Notes under the pieces: model-generated
The model's input: only the letters and a program-made list of their open reading frames with translations
The model's database searches: none
What the model was told of the DNA's origin: nothing
Position numbers and translations under genes: made by a program
Shown: positions 7,306 to 14,437 of the stretch, piece after piece
How the letters are laid out: each line of letters begins with the position of its first letter
Numbering within the stretch: the stretch's first letter is position 1
Source of the DNA: Prevotella sp.
Lineage (GTDB): Bacteria > Bacteroidota > Bacteroidia > Bacteroidales > Bacteroidaceae
Length of the DNA: 35,468 nt
Reading direction: 5' to 3'
Assembly (NCBI GenBank): GCA_022771265.1
Contig: JALFCG010000131.1
Location: forward strand, 1 to 35,468

Positions 7306-8217
7306 ATGAAGCACGATTATTATGAATTGAGCAATAACCTGTTCAGTATATTGCCGTGCAATTGCTACGAGACCTCACTTGACCCAATGTTGATTGAGGG
7401 ACGCGAGAATGAAGGCAATAAGGAGCGTGGCATAATAGTGTACAGTGTCAACACGGACATTTACGAAGACAAGATTACGGAAATCGTGAAGAGTGTGTTC
7501 GACAGTGTCATATTTAATTGCCTGAAGGACTATGGCGTGGAGGAGTTCATGAATTTCCAGTTCAGGAGCCCATCCGAATACAATTATGTCGGTGACTGGA
7601 TTGACATTGACGTGAAGATGAAAGAGGGGTGGAAAAAAGACGTGCAGAATAACGCCAAGACTTTCTTTTCTGACGTTAATGTCATAGAGTTCATCAAACG
7701 TAATTATGCGAGCGGTCCCGGCTATGTCAATCTGATGCCGACTGATTATGACGAACTGATTGAGGGCATAGAGGATGACAATTACAGGGCGGTTGCCGCA
7801 TATCTCACCCTTGCTCTTGTTCATCACGGTCTCATATATCGCGTTCATGGAGTCGGATGGACTTCAGATTACGACATGGAGTACATTGAGCGTAATCTGG
7901 AGGGGATTGAGGATACCGCCTTGGAGAGATATGACATTTTCGAGCTTGCGGAAGACCCCGATTTTGAAAGTCTCTATTATGACAATCCCAAGTGGGAGGA
8001 GTTTTACCGCAATCTTGGGGATGCTATCGGTTATCCGTGGATGAGGGCTAATATCAGGCTTTTCAACCGTGGCGATAAGTTCCATTTGTTCGGGCTGTAT
8101 GAGTTTGAATATACCCTGGCGTTGAAACTCGTCCATTGGGCGATAGCGAACAGGTACACCCTCAAAGACCTTGAAAGGGCGGTAGAGACAGGGACACTTG
8201 AAAGATTGGACAATTAA
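7306..8217 (+). CDS. large acidic protein, 303 aa, unknown
   Basis: The ATG at 7306 (MKHDYYELSNNLFSI) is chosen over a TTG at 7300. The protein is acidic and soluble, with aromatic-rich segments: MNFQFRSPSEYNYVGDWID, HGLIYRVHGVGWTSDYDME, PWMRANIRLFNRGDKFHL. The C-terminus is helical (ALKLVHWAIANRYTLKDLE). I see no catalytic signature. It sits in an operon-like string of large unknown proteins, with an 11-nt gap to the next gene. Confidence 0.75.
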   Translation: MKHDYYELSNNLFSILPCNCYETSLDPMLIEGRENEGNKERGIIVYSVNTDIYEDKITEIVKSVFDSVIFNCLKDYGVEEFMNFQFRSPSEYNYVGDWIDIDVKMKEGWKKDVQNNAKTFFSDVNVIEFIKRNYASGPGYVNLMPTDYDELIEGIEDDNYRAVAAYLTLALVHHGLIYRVHGVGWTSDYDMEYIERNLEGIEDTALERYDIFELAEDPDFESLYYDNPKWEEFYRNLGDAIGYPWMRANIRLFNRGDKFHLFGLYEFEYTLALKLVHWAIANRYTLKDLERAVETGTLERLDN

Positions 8218-8228
8218 ATCAATATTTT

Positions 8229-8870
8229 ATGAATAACATTGAATTAATCGAGAAAGCCATCGAGCTTTTGAAGAAAGGCAAGATGAAAGAAAACGGTGTA
8301 TGTGTGGCTGACATGCTAATCAAGTATGTGGAGTGCAACACGACCATGAAAATGCTCAGAAAACTGAGCGTCAAGGACATTCCGGTGAAATTGGGCAAAG
8401 GCGAGACTCCAAATTTTCGTCATGGAGTCTATTATGACAGCGACAACAAAGTCGCGGTCGTCACGGATGGCAAGCATATATTTGTCAATCCGCTTGAATA
8501 CACTGACGAGTATGGCAAGAACGTGATAATCGGAAAGGACGGGAACGTTATCAAGTGCCGATTTCCCAATTACAAGAGCTTGCTGCCCATGAAAGACGAC
8601 ATGAAAAGATGGAAAGAGTTGGATTTCGGTGGCGCTGAAACGCTTGTCAGGAAGGCTATACACCAGCAGGCGGTGGATTGTCTTGAAGAGGATGTTCCGG
8701 GCGAGCCATACATTACGGGCTTTGGCGTTGACCTTGGGCTGGCAATCAAAGTGGTGCCGACAATAGTGTTTCTTGGCACTGACGGATGGTTTTACAAGGA
8801 TGGTTTGTTTTACAAAAGGACGGACGACGGAAGGGAGTTCGCCTTCATGGGAGTACATTTTGAAGTATAA
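8229..8870 (+). CDS. possible sliding-clamp-like protein, 213 aa
   Basis: After a helical N-terminus (MNNIELIEKAIELLKKGKM), residues 60-125 read VYYDSDNKVAVVTDGKHIF, then NVIIGKDGNVIKCRFPNYK and SLLP. 'V..D..N.VAV.TDG..' followed by a strand and an 'FP.Y.SL.P' segment resembles the second domain of beta-clamp-type processivity factors, and similar proteins occur in Bacteroidales mobile elements. The length (213 aa) would allow two domains rather than three. The C-terminal part (GTDGWFYKDGLFYKRTDDG) may be a further strand pair. The clamp call is fold-level inference and should be tested by structure prediction. Confidence 0.5.
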   Translation: MNNIELIEKAIELLKKGKMKENGVCVADMLIKYVECNTTMKMLRKLSVKDIPVKLGKGETPNFRHGVYYDSDNKVAVVTDGKHIFVNPLEYTDEYGKNVIIGKDGNVIKCRFPNYKSLLPMKDDMKRWKELDFGGAETLVRKAIHQQAVDCLEEDVPGEPYITGFGVDLGLAIKVVPTIVFLGTDGWFYKDGLFYKRTDDGREFAFMGVHFEV

Positions 8871-8874
8871 AGAT

Positions 8875-8991
8875 ATGAAAAAAGACAAAAATCTTACGGA
8901 AGCTTATATGGCGCTGAAGTATTGCGGTGATACTTTTGACGAGGAAGTAGTTAAAAATCTTGAGGAATACCTCAATAACATCAGAAAGTAA
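8875..8991 (+). CDS. mini-protein, 38 aa
   Basis: Starts at the ATG after AAAGAT, 4 nt beyond the previous stop, and reads MKKDKNLTEAYMALKYCGD, ending NLEEYLNNIRK. Predicted as two helices. A longer frame upstream overlaps the clamp-like gene and is rejected. It ends 1 nt before the pcfK-like start, so it belongs to that operon. Function unknown. Confidence 0.6.
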   Translation: MKKDKNLTEAYMALKYCGDTFDEEVVKNLEEYLNNIRK

Positions 8992-8992
8992 T

Positions 8993-9472
8993 ATGGCAGA
9001 GAGCAATAAGAACAAGTACAACCCGAAACAAATAATCGGGTTGTACAGGGCAGAGGTCAACAACGCGTCTAACAATGCCGCGAAGATGGTGACATGGTTC
9101 ATGGACACTCAGGTTGACGAGGCGATTGAACTGAAGGAGGCGGTTGACCTCTATCTGAAAGTAAGCGCGGAACTTGACCCGTCAGTGAAGAAGAACCTCA
9201 CGAAGAAAGGCAAATCGCTCGACCGCTGCGTCAGTTTTATCTGTACTGAGGCGAGAAAGCGGGCGAGAAGCAGTAACTGTTGCGCAATAAGCAAAATGGA
9301 TGTGTTCAATCTTGCCACCCATTATTATGACGAGGACAACATCGACATAGACAAGATGGACGACAAGACAGTGAAGAACATTCAGAAGAGAACTGAGGTG
9401 GTCGCTTCCAAGGCGGTCGGCAAGAAGAAAGAGACCCGCAAGGAAGCAAAGATGTTGGACTTGTTTGGTTAA
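8993..9472 (+). CDS. pcfK: PcfK-like protein, 159 aa
   Basis: Carries the PcfK-like signature: KSLDRCVSFICTEARKRAR (about 75-92), CCAISKMDVFNLATHYYDE (96-114) and DNIDID, then a Lys-rich tail. The family takes its name from the pheromone-responsive conjugative plasmid pCF10 and is frequent in Bacteroidales phages and mobile elements; its activity is not established. It directly precedes the PcfJ-like gene (6-nt gap), the usual pairing. No membrane segment. Start at 8993 fits AAGTAAT-ATG; an upstream in-frame extension would overlap the previous gene. Confidence 0.85.
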   Translation: MAESNKNKYNPKQIIGLYRAEVNNASNNAAKMVTWFMDTQVDEAIELKEAVDLYLKVSAELDPSVKKNLTKKGKSLDRCVSFICTEARKRARSSNCCAISKMDVFNLATHYYDEDNIDIDKMDDKTVKNIQKRTEVVASKAVGKKKETRKEAKMLDLFG

Positions 9473-9478
9473 TCGCTT

Positions 9479-10849
9479 ATGAATAAAATTGAGAAGGAAG
9501 TACTAAAACTGCATGACCAACTCGGCGAGATGACGTATCGGCAGTTTTGGACGATAGCCACACAAACCACTGTTGTCCAGAGGTTTAAGAACCACAATAC
9601 CTGTACCCATTGCGGTCATCAATGGGAAAGTGATGACGAGGAAAAGCGATGTCCTATGTGCGGTTTCAAGGCAATCCCACATAAAAGCAACAGACGAATG
9701 AGGGTAAAGGTTGACAACGTGGAGTTCACTCTCCTTGTGCAGGCTTTCAAAGGTTGGCAGGTTCTCAGGTTGTTTGCTGTCCGCAATTTTGGGCGATGGT
9801 TCAACGGAATTTACAGGACATCGGTCTATGTCGATGAGGTTAGACAGCAGTGGCTGGGGGCTAATGGTGAGAATTGCATGTTGAGCAGGCGCCTCTCCGC
9901 TTATCCGTATTTCAACAGAAACCCATTCAAGACTGACAGTTCATTTATTGTCAGGAGAAATATGAGAAACTACGGTTATTATTCGTTTAACGTTGCGGAC
10001 ATCAATATACATAATGTGATAATTCAAAGTCTTGTGGACAGGTTCAGATATTGCGGAATCAATAAAAAGTGCGAATATTTCTCCCCTAACTTAGTGGAAG
10101 AATTTATCAGCGCGGTGATGGTTACCAGAATGTCCGAACCGATAATAAAAAGCGGAAATGCTGAGTTGCTGCTTGTCATCTATGAAAGGAGGTGTTTTGA
10201 GAATAATAAAACACAGGGTCAGATGGAAGCTGCCTTGAAAGTGGCGTTGCGTCACGGCTTCTTCAGAAAGAACATGACGCGTATGAAGTACATTGACTGG
10301 TGCGACCATATAAGGATGCTTATTGAGCTTGGTCTTGACATTCATTCGCCGCATTATGTCGCCCCGTCAGATTTTGACGCTCAGCACAGGCTGCTCTCCA
10401 ACAGGCTATCCAAGATTCGAGAAGCTGAAAGGAAAAAGAGGGAGCGTGAACAGGCTATTGCCGACGAGAAGAACTTCATCAAGATGAGGAAAAAATTCCT
10501 TGATCTTGTGATAATGGGCGAGAACATAACCATAATGCCTCTGCACAATATAGACGAGTTTTTCGAGGAGGGGGACAAGATGCACAACTGTGTCGGCTCA
10601 TACAGGAACAAATGGTCTTCGCTGATACTTTCGGCGAGGATCGGCAAAGACTGGTATAATCCTGAGCAGCGTGTGATGACGATCGAGGTTGACCTTTCGC
10701 AGTACAAGGTGGTACAGGCAAGGGGGTGCGGAAACCAGATGTCTGACTACAATGACGTTGTGCTGAAGTTGATGAACGACAACATGGGACTTATCAAAAA
10801 ATTAAACGAGAGCAAATGCGAGGAGAATATCAATGTCCGTATTGCATAA
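9479..10849 (+). CDS. pcfJ: PcfJ-like protein, 456 aa
   Basis: An N-terminal zinc ribbon has C42xxC45 and C58xxC61. A central helical region follows, with a basic coiled stretch near 311-326 (SKIREAERKKREREQA). The C-terminal PcfJ signature is GDKMHNCVGSYRNKWSSL (365-381), LILSARI, then VMTIEVDLSQYKVVQARG (399-415), which ends in the family's 'Q.RG..N' element. The invariant Cys (C371) in MHNC suggests catalysis or metal binding, although no activity is known to me. It partners the upstream PcfK-like protein. Length is normal for the family. Its last 34 nt overlap the next gene. Confidence 0.88.
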   Translation: MNKIEKEVLKLHDQLGEMTYRQFWTIATQTTVVQRFKNHNTCTHCGHQWESDDEEKRCPMCGFKAIPHKSNRRMRVKVDNVEFTLLVQAFKGWQVLRLFAVRNFGRWFNGIYRTSVYVDEVRQQWLGANGENCMLSRRLSAYPYFNRNPFKTDSSFIVRRNMRNYGYYSFNVADINIHNVIIQSLVDRFRYCGINKKCEYFSPNLVEEFISAVMVTRMSEPIIKSGNAELLLVIYERRCFENNKTQGQMEAALKVALRHGFFRKNMTRMKYIDWCDHIRMLIELGLDIHSPHYVAPSDFDAQHRLLSNRLSKIREAERKKREREQAIADEKNFIKMRKKFLDLVIMGENITIMPLHNIDEFFEEGDKMHNCVGSYRNKWSSLILSARIGKDWYNPEQRVMTIEVDLSQYKVVQARGCGNQMSDYNDVVLKLMNDNMGLIKKLNESKCEENINVRIA

Positions 10850-10953
10850 ACTATAACCCTTACACGGATGACTGCTGGCTGATATGCACGGACTGCAAGG
10901 ACAACGGAATTTTCTTCGGAGACAAGGAATGTACTCACTTTTTCAAAAAATAA
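10816..10953 (+). CDS. Cys-rich zinc-ribbon mini-protein, 45 aa
   Basis: Reads MRGEYQCPYC, then DDCWLICTDCKDNG and ECTHFFKK. Cysteines at 7, 10, 20, 24, 27 and 39, with a His at 41, give CxxC pairs typical of a zinc ribbon. It starts inside the 3' end of the pcfJ-like gene in a different frame, with a GAGCAA-ATG context, and ends 1 nt before the next ATG. The Cys spacing argues for a real gene. Probably a nucleic-acid or protein-binding adaptor. Confidence 0.7.
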   Translation: MRGEYQCPYCINYNPYTDDCWLICTDCKDNGIFFGDKECTHFFKK

Positions 10954-10954
10954 C

Positions 10955-11161
10955 ATGGTTTGGATAGTAATTGCATTTGTCATGGCGGCGATAATAATTG
11001 CTTTGCTCATGATACTTTACGGAGTAGTGACTGAAAAAACAGGGCCTGTACTTTGTGGCATAATCATCGTGGTCGCAGCCCTGTTCCTGTTTACAATCTA
11101 TGAGCCAAGCCCAAAAGCTCAGGCTCCTGTATTAATTTATCCGCATTATGAAAAGAATTGA
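10955..11161 (+). CDS. small membrane protein, 68 aa, two segments
   Basis: Two hydrophobic helices: residues 1-23 (MVWIVIAFVMAAIIIALLM) and about 29-49 (GPVLCGIIIVVAALFLFTI), linked by a short polar turn (VTEKTG). A polar tail, YEPSPKAQAPVLIYPHYEK, follows. It overlaps the next gene by 14 nt. The size and two-helix hairpin fit phage holins and other small inner-membrane proteins, but no lysin gene is nearby, so the role is open. Confidence 0.7.
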   Translation: MVWIVIAFVMAAIIIALLMILYGVVTEKTGPVLCGIIIVVAALFLFTIYEPSPKAQAPVLIYPHYEKN

Positions 11162-11501
11162 CACTTCAATATTCGTCCTGAGTGAAGATGAGCTTAAAAC
11201 ACTCGGATTGGAGAACGACTTGAGGTTCAAGGAGGAGAAGGTCGAGATATTTTTTAAGTACTTTGACGGCATAGCCGTGGAATGTGACGAGCATGGGAAT
11301 GTACCCGACAACCCGATAATACTCTGTTACACCCCGCTGAAAGTCGTCCATCTGTTTCGTGAATACGAGAAATACATAGCAAAGTGGAACCAAGTGAGAG
11401 GTGACGAGATAGAGCCCTTCCATGTATCGCAGTATTTCAGCAGGGCTATAAGGCTCGACAATCTGCTCCACGGTGACACTGATAATGGAATACAATTTTA
11501 A
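11148..11501 (+). CDS. unknown protein, 117 aa
   Basis: Starts MKRIDTSIFVLSEDELKTL, overlapping the membrane protein by 14 nt, so translation is probably coupled. Contains VEIFFKYFDGIAVECDEHG, and a helical VVHLFREYEKYIAKWNQVR. No membrane segment and no recognised motif. A normal gap and leader (TTAAACATTTGAATT) follow before the next gene. Confidence 0.7.
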   Translation: MKRIDTSIFVLSEDELKTLGLENDLRFKEEKVEIFFKYFDGIAVECDEHGNVPDNPIILCYTPLKVVHLFREYEKYIAKWNQVRGDEIEPFHVSQYFSRAIRLDNLLHGDTDNGIQF

Positions 11502-11517
11502 CTTAAACATTTGAATT

Positions 11518-12120
11518 ATGCCAAACTGGTGTATGACGGACCATGTGATAACGGGTCCGATTGACAGCCTCAGGACCATTTACAACAAGATGGTCAAGTT
11601 GAGAAGAATGAAAGCCCCACTTGTGGAGAACGGCTTTGGGAAGACATGGCTCGGATGTCTTGTGGTTGCTTTAGGCGGCGACTGGAAGAAAGTCTATTGT
11701 CGTGGCGCATGGGACAATGAAAAGCTGAATAAGGAGGATTGCACGTTGACATTCTGCACCGAGCATGCGTGGTGCCCTCCCCTGGATTTCCTCGATTTCC
11801 TCAAATCCAAGTTTCAGGTGAAGTCATATTTCATCTCTGAGGAGGAGCTGATGGGCGAGTACTACTGTAACGACATTAACGGACGGTATTTCCCTGAAAG
11901 ATATGTGTTAAGGAGCGGAGAGAACAACTTCTACTCATCATATCCAAACGAGGAGAAACTCATCGAGGCTATTAAGAAACACACCCCCTTCAAGGACATC
12001 GGTACCTTGCAGGATTTCTCCGCCGCCATTAAGGGGTATAATGAAGAGCATGACAACGATGAGCTTGACTGGCAGTACATCATATACACGCCGCTGGAAG
12101 ACAAGTACGTCGAGTATTAA
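11518..12120 (+). CDS. MPNWC-type protein (DUF1281/Api92-like N-terminus), 200 aa
   Basis: Begins MPNWCMTDHVITGPIDSL. The MPNWC start followed by a strand and 'G' is the hallmark of a ferredoxin-like domain seen in plasmid and phage proteins of the YubB/DUF1281/Api92 type. A second strand-rich part includes LTFCTEHAWCPPLDFLDFL, the W.PP element that also recurs in that family. Function of the family is unknown to me. It is the gene directly before the RT, 16 nt away, and is probably cotranscribed with it. Confidence 0.65.
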   Translation: MPNWCMTDHVITGPIDSLRTIYNKMVKLRRMKAPLVENGFGKTWLGCLVVALGGDWKKVYCRGAWDNEKLNKEDCTLTFCTEHAWCPPLDFLDFLKSKFQVKSYFISEEELMGEYYCNDINGRYFPERYVLRSGENNFYSSYPNEEKLIEAIKKHTPFKDIGTLQDFSAAIKGYNEEHDNDELDWQYIIYTPLEDKYVEY

Positions 12121-12136
12121 CTAAAAGACAAATTAT

Positions 12137-13402
12137 ATGAATGACGATAAGATTTTACAAATGTTCGCTGACTTCGGGAGATGGAGCGAGGCGATCAAAA
12201 AGGGTGTCGACAAAGACATCAGGATTGACCAGATGTACCAACTGGCAAAGGCTGACACGAGGGCCGCCATAATAAGCTCCATAGCTGACGGTGAGTACAG
12301 GATTTCCCCTCCTCACATAGCAAGGATACCCAAAGACAAAGGTGACTTCAGGGAGGTCTATGTGAACGAACCGATTGACAGGGTTGTGCTTAACATAGCC
12401 AACAAGCTGCTTTTTGAGCTTTGTCCTGAGATGGTTCACAAGAATTGCAAGTCATACCAGACAGGCATTGGCTGCGCTCAAGTGGTAAAGGAGGTGTCGA
12501 GAATGATTGAAGAGTCTGATGGAAACATAATAGGCTGGAAATCAGACCTTTCAAAATATTTCGATTCAGTTCCAATCAGATATGTGGACGAGGTGTTTGA
12601 TAATGTCGAGGTGAAGCACGGCAAATCCAAACTGATAGACGTGCTGCGCGACTATTATCACAACGACATCTACTTCGACATCGACGGCAACGTCCAGAGC
12701 AAGTACCAGTCAATGAAGCAGGGATGCAGCGTCGCCTCGTTTCTTGCTGACGTGGTCTTGTTCCACATAGATGAGAGACTCTCCGGTCTTGACGGACTTT
12801 ACATAAGATACAGCGACGACATGCTCTTTGTCGGAAAGGACTATCAGCTCGCAATGGACATACTTAAGGAAGAGCTTGCCAAGATGGAGATGAAGCTGAA
12901 CCCTAAGAAAATTGAGTTCCTTGACAAGAACCACTGGTTCAAGTTCCTCGGATTCGCCATTAAGGGAAACATGCTTTCGATGTCGCCCACAAGACTCAAG
13001 ATATTCCAGAAGGAGATCGAGAAAAGGACAATCAAGAAACGTGATAACACCCTGAAGAAAGCCGTAAACTCCGTGAACAGTTATCTCTACAAGGGAAACG
13101 GCGAGTTCAGTTGGGCGACGCAAGTGCTCAATGTGGTGAACGTAAAGAAGGACATCGACACAATGAACATGTTCGTGATGGACTGCCTCCGTGCGGTACA
13201 GACAGGCAAAAGAAAAGTCGGCGGTCTCGGTTATGTCAAAGAGCTGAAAGACCATTGTGTTGTGAGGGGCACCGGACGGAACGTCAAGGCTAACAGGCAG
13301 AAGACAGAAGCGAGGATAGAAGGTTATCTCTCGTTGGGCTGCATGCAGAAGGCAATGATGACGAGAAGGGGGTTTTATAACACGTTGGCGATGGGGCTTT
13401 AG
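12137..13402 (+). CDS. reverse transcriptase of an unassigned class, 421 aa
   Basis: Core RT motifs are in order: IPKDKGDFREVYVNEPIDRVV (64-84), KSYQTGIGCAQVV (105-117), motif A SDLSKYFDSV (136-145, catalytic D137), motif B QGCSVASFLADVV (195-207), motif C YIRYSDDMLFV (222-232, catalytic D227/D228), motif D near KMEMKLNPKKIEF and motif E FKFLGF (268-273). About 145 residues follow, forming a thumb-like basic helical region, and a C-terminal segment with GGLGYVKELKDHCVVRG and NVKANRQK. Motif B lacks the SQ of DGR RTs. No retron NAxxH or VTG motif, HNH or maturase domain is seen. The gene is complete and ends directly before the structured array, so array and RT are probably one transcript. I infer that the array RNA is its partner. 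Confidence 0.93.
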   Translation: MNDDKILQMFADFGRWSEAIKKGVDKDIRIDQMYQLAKADTRAAIISSIADGEYRISPPHIARIPKDKGDFREVYVNEPIDRVVLNIANKLLFELCPEMVHKNCKSYQTGIGCAQVVKEVSRMIEESDGNIIGWKSDLSKYFDSVPIRYVDEVFDNVEVKHGKSKLIDVLRDYYHNDIYFDIDGNVQSKYQSMKQGCSVASFLADVVLFHIDERLSGLDGLYIRYSDDMLFVGKDYQLAMDILKEELAKMEMKLNPKKIEFLDKNHWFKFLGFAIKGNMLSMSPTRLKIFQKEIEKRTIKKRDNTLKKAVNSVNSYLYKGNGEFSWATQVLNVVNVKKDIDTMNMFVMDCLRAVQTGKRKVGGLGYVKELKDHCVVRGTGRNVKANRQKTEARIEGYLSLGCMQKAMMTRRGFYNTLAMGL

Positions 13403-13427
13403 TGATTATCCTTCCACGGGGACTTGG

Positions 13428-13556
13428 TATATTGGCTGACAAAATTTACTTAGAAGGCGTTTACAGCTGGATGTGTAAATCTATCGGTTTATACATCCCG
13501 CTTCCAACGCCTTCACAGATCAGGCTATTAAAGAAACGTGGCGGTCAGCAAATATA
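13428..13556 (+). ncRNA. array unit 1
   Basis: Outer stem: TATATT-g-GCTGAC (13428-13440) with GTCAGC-a-AATATA (13544-13556). Apical hairpin 13453-13514: GAAGGCGTT pairs with AACGCCTTC, and inside it ATGTGTAAA pairs with TTTATACAT (one G-U) around a TCTATCGG loop. Motif: ATCAG-GCTAT-TAAAG at 13519-13533. Confidence 0.8.
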
Positions 13557-13583
13557 TTATGATTGGGTGGTCATTGCGGTTCG

Positions 13584-13712
13584 ATGCGGAAATATTCACC
13601 TTTCCTGGCTACAATCCGCTGGCGACCCAGTCATATTGACTGGGCAGCCAGCTCCTCACACAGGAACAGATCAGAAGAATAAAGAAACACCCTTTTTCTG
13701 CAAGTGCCGCAT
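13584..13712 (+). ncRNA. array unit 2
   Basis: Outer stem: ATGCGG (13584-13589) with CCGCAT (13707-13712). Apical hairpin 13605-13651: CTGGCT with AGCCAG and, beyond a 15-nt bulge, CCCAGTC-ATATT-GACTGGG. Motif: ATCAG-AAGAA-TAAAG at 13670-13684. An alternative hairpin CGCATA/TATGCG (13708-13728) would compete with the outer stem. Confidence 0.75.
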
Positions 13713-13734
13713 ATATCGTAGTTATGCGAAATCG

Positions 13735-13860
13735 GGTCTGCCCCAATATTCAATTCGCTGTTTAAACTTGGAGATCAATACGCTGTGCCCAGCGTATTAA
13801 TGAGCCCGCCAAAACAGCGAATATCAAAGCATTAAAGTGAATAACCGATTGGGGATGACC
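13735..13860 (+). ncRNA. array unit 3
   Basis: Outer stem: GGTC-tg-CCCCAAT (13735-13747) with ATTGGGG-at-GACC (13848-13860). Apical structure: ATTCGCTGTT (13753-13762) with AACAGCGAAT (13813-13822), enclosing AATACGCTG-TGCC-CAGCGTATT (13777-13798). Motif: ATCAA-AGCAT-TAAAG at 13823-13837, starting right after the hairpin. Confidence 0.82.
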
Positions 13861-13877
13861 TGATAAAAGACGTGAAC

Positions 13878-14012
13878 TGCCTGTACACAACCCAGGATTT
13901 AATCAACTGTACTGATACATCCTGAGGTCATCTATGACTATATGACCTCAGGACACATTACAGTTAATATCAAGAATATATAGTGACACGTCAACAGGGG
14001 AATGTGCGGGCA
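13878..14012 (+). ncRNA. array unit 4
   Basis: Outer stem: TGCCTG-ta-CAC (13878-13888) with GTG-CGGGCA (14004-14012). Apical structure: AACTGT (13905-13910) with ACAGTT (13960-13965), enclosing a 12-bp stem TCCTGAGGTCAT/ATGACCTCAGGA (13920-13953) with a 10-nt loop. Motif: ATCAA-GAATA-TATAG at 13969-13983. Confidence 0.8.
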
Positions 14013-14047
14013 ACTGACACAAACAACGTGAAGCACATCACTGTCAG

Positions 14048-14176
14048 CACGGTAGGGCGGCGTATTGAGCTATCCGGTTACACCTGGATACCTCATCTGA
14101 TATCTCGATGAGGTAATCCAGGTTCCACCGGATAACATCAGGAATATAAAGGATTGTGCCGTGCCGCCAAGCCGTG
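14048..14176 (+). ncRNA. array unit 5
   Basis: Outer stem: CACGG-tag-GGCGGC (14048-14061) with GCCGCC-aag-CCGTG (14163-14176). Apical structure in three steps: TATCCGG/CCGGATA (14071-14134), ACCTGGAT/ATCCAGGT (14082-14123) and CCTCAT/ATGAGG (14091-14113). Motif: ATCAG-GAATA-TAAAG at 14137-14151. Confidence 0.83.
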
Positions 14177-14188
14177 TTTCTAAAATGA

Positions 14189-14318
14189 CCTCTTGGGCTG
14201 CCTATAATTAGAGGTACTTCTTACACGACGTGTCTCGATCTGCCCACAGATCAAGAACACGTCGTGTAAGAAGTCCATCATCAGATAAGTAAAGTCATGA
14301 ACCATGGCAGCAAAGAGG
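14189..14318 (+). ncRNA. array unit 6
   Basis: Outer stem: CCTCT-tgg-GCTGCC (14189-14202) with GGCAGC-aa-AGAGG (14306-14318). The apical hairpin has an 18-bp perfect stem (14216-14233 with 14257-14274) capped by GATCTG-CCCA-CAGATC. Motif: ATCAG-ATAAG-TAAAG at 14280-14294. This is the strongest hairpin of the array. Confidence 0.84.
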
Positions 14319-14323
14319 AATGG

Positions 14324-14437
14324 GGCAGCGCAGCCTTATGCTCCATGAGGGAGGCATTAATATATGCACATCTCAATCTGGGTTGCCCCCAGATTCGAGA
14401 TGGCTATAATCGGAAATATAAAGAAATGCGCCGTGCC
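14324..14437 (+). ncRNA. array unit 7
   Basis: Outer stem: GGCA-GCGCA (14324-14332) with TGCGC-cg-TGCC (14427-14437). Apical hairpin 14369-14402: CATCTC/GAGATG and AATCTGGG/CCCAGATT around TTGCC. Motif: ATCGG-AAATA-TAAAG at 14409-14423. The 36 nt between the outer 5' strand and the hairpin are longer than in other units and could form a further small hairpin. Confidence 0.78.

Noticed and set aside
13402..13800. A 132-codon open frame after the RT
   Set aside because: It spans array units 1-3 with their stems, has no suitable start context, unusual composition and no sensible protein. It is a chance frame.
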